64,000 bases of DNA from Hydractinia symbiolongicarpus (taxonomy: Eukaryota; Cnidaria; Hydrozoa; Anthoathecata; Hydractiniidae), in the NCBI RefSeq assembly GCF_029227915.1, contig NC_079884.1:4094001-4158000 (forward strand), written 5' to 3'. A model generated the notes under the pieces. It searched no databases, was not told the DNA's origin, and saw nothing but the letters and a program-made list of their open reading frames with translations. This document shows positions 62,820 to 64,000 of the stretch, piece by piece. The position numbers and the translations under genes are program-made. Each line of letters starts with the position of its first letter. Position 1 is the first letter of the stretch.

Positions 62820-64000
62820 CGAAAACCCGCGATTTCTTGTTAATCCCGGGCTTGGCCCGTATAGTCAAAAGTATACAAAGAAAGTACCCAGGGAGTAAAC
62901 TCATTTTCCGAACGATTTTTTAAATTATTTTTTCACCACTAAAACGCATGAGACATGTAGTTTTCAAAAATGTTTTCATTTTTGATGCGACGCTGAATAA
63001 AAGCAGTTTAATCGCCGGCAAACGAAAACCCGCGATTTCCCGTAAATCCCGGGCTTGGCCCGTATAGTCAAAAATATACAAAGAAAGTATCCAGGGAGTA
63101 AACTCATTTCCCGAACGATTTTTTAAATTACTTTTTCACCACTAAAACGCATGAGACTTGTAGTTTTCAAAAATGTTTTCATTTTTGATGAGACCCTGAA
63201 TAAAAGAAGTTTAATCGCCGGCAAACGAAAACCTGCAATTTCCCGTAAATCCTGGACTCGACCCGTATAGTCAAAAGTATACAAAGAAAGTACCCAGGGA
63301 GTAAACTCATTTCCCAAACGATTTTTTAAATTATTATTTCACCACTAAAACGCATGAGACTTGTAGTTTTCAAAAATATTTTCATTTTTGATGAGACGCT
63401 GAATAAAAGCAGTTTAATCGCCGGCAAACTAAAACCTGCGATTTCCCGTAAATCCCGGACTCGGCCCGTATAGTCAAAAGTATACAAAGAAAGTACCCAG
63501 GGAGTAAACTCATTTCCAGAACGATTTTTTAAATTATTTTTTTACCACTAAAACGGATAAGACTTTTAGTTTTTAAAAATGTTTTCATTTTTGATGAGAC
63601 GCTGAATAAAAGAACTTTAATCGCCGGCAAACGAAAACCCGCGATTTCCCGTAAATCCCGGGCTTGGCCCGTATAGTCTAAAATATACAAAGAAAGTACC
63701 CAGGGAGTAAACTCATTTCCCGAACGATTTTTTAAATTACTTTTACACCACTAAAACGCATGAGACTTGTAGTTTTCAAAAATGTTTTCATTTTTGATGA
63801 GACGCTGAGTAAAAGAAGTTTAATCGCCGGCAAACGAAAACCTGCGATTTCCCGTAAATCCTTGACTCGACCCGTATAGTCAAAAGTATACAAAGATAGT
63901 ACCCAGGGAGTAAACTCATTTCCCAAACGATTTTTTAAATTATTATTTCACCACTAAAACGCATGAGACTTGTAGTTTTCAAGAATATTTTCATTTTTGA
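62820..64000 (-). repeat. Copy of 57604-58987 lacking one monomer, cut by window end
   Basis: TCTTGTTAATCCC and GATGCGACGC match 57.6-57.8 kb at an offset of 5,216 bp. From AAAGTATCCAGGG onward the match is to 58.0-59.0 kb at an offset of 5,013 bp, i.e. one 203-bp unit fewer. Small differences exist, such as TTTTTACACC for TTTTTCACC-type bases near 63745. The copy is truncated by the window edge. Confidence 0.75.

Larger units (their letters stand above)
36528..64000 (-). repeat. 203-bp satellite array, minus-orientation domain (about 135 monomers)
   Basis: The same monomer is present in reverse complement, recognised by GAGACGCTGAATAAAAG, the GCCGGC palindrome and the phased CCCG series, repeating about every 203 bp to the window end. 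The last bases stop inside a monomer, so the array continues beyond 64,000. Length variants here include 205-bp units (44.7-45.3 kb) and one 71-bp truncated unit present twice (60.1 and 61.2 kb). No interrupting unique sequence, gene or mobile element was seen. Confidence 0.97.

Noticed and set aside
1-64000. CRISPR array
   Set aside because: The repeat period is 203 bp with no unique spacers; the entire unit is conserved, which is satellite organisation.
1-64000. Embedded transposable element or telomere repeat
   Set aside because: I looked for breaks in the 203-bp register, terminal repeats, target-site duplications and TTAGGG-type runs. The only register breaks are small indels, the 11-bp and 132-bp deletions and the inversion.

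Overview
The whole 64 kb window is one uninterrupted satellite DNA array built from about 315 copies of a roughly 203-bp monomer. I found no unique sequence, no credible protein gene, no RNA gene and no embedded transposon. The array has already begun at base 1 and is cut mid-monomer at base 64,000, so it continues on both sides. Long, diverged, higher-order-organised satellite of this type, with CpG-transition-like variation, points to eukaryotic heterochromatin (centromeric, pericentromeric, subtelomeric or a knob). I do not recognise the family and cannot name the organism.

Monomer anatomy: each unit is about 37% GC and has two contrasting halves. The first 80 bp (counted from the common CGTCTC start) are A/T-tract rich, about 26% GC. 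The segment from about 81 to 185 is near 50% GC and carries four CGGG motifs spaced 11, 9 and 10 bp apart, followed by a GCCGGC palindrome. Several monomer subtypes with linked diagnostic bases alternate along the array.

Layout: (1) bases 1-28,703 are plus-orientation monomers arranged as a mosaic of multi-monomer blocks: an 18/19-monomer block at the start, a 3-monomer tandem duplication near 7.3-8.5 kb, a four-copy cassette at 12-17.5 kb, a 6-monomer tandem duplication at 18.5-20.8 kb, and copied blocks at 25.5-28.7 kb. (2) Bases 28,704-36,510 are a second plus-orientation domain of two consecutive 19- and 18-monomer higher-order repeats. (3) At 36,511-36,527 the array flips orientation across a short stretch that does not fit the monomer. 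(4) From 36,528 to about 41,180 the minus-orientation array mirrors the 28.7-36.5 kb domain monomer by monomer, with the same private variants in mirror order, so the centre is a large, imperfect, diverged inverted duplication. (5) From about 41.2 kb to the end the array stays in minus orientation and shows progressively younger-looking duplications, including a 4.2-kb block repeated 5,274 bp away with few differences, 1,014-bp and 1,086-bp tandem duplications, and a 71-bp truncated monomer copied twice.

The many short open frames (up to 116 codons) are by-products of the repeat. The monomer length is not a multiple of three, the same fragments recur dozens of times, and none has a recognisable domain. 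The points most worth a second look are the orientation switch with its mirrored arms, the nested duplication history, and the helically phased CGGG cluster.
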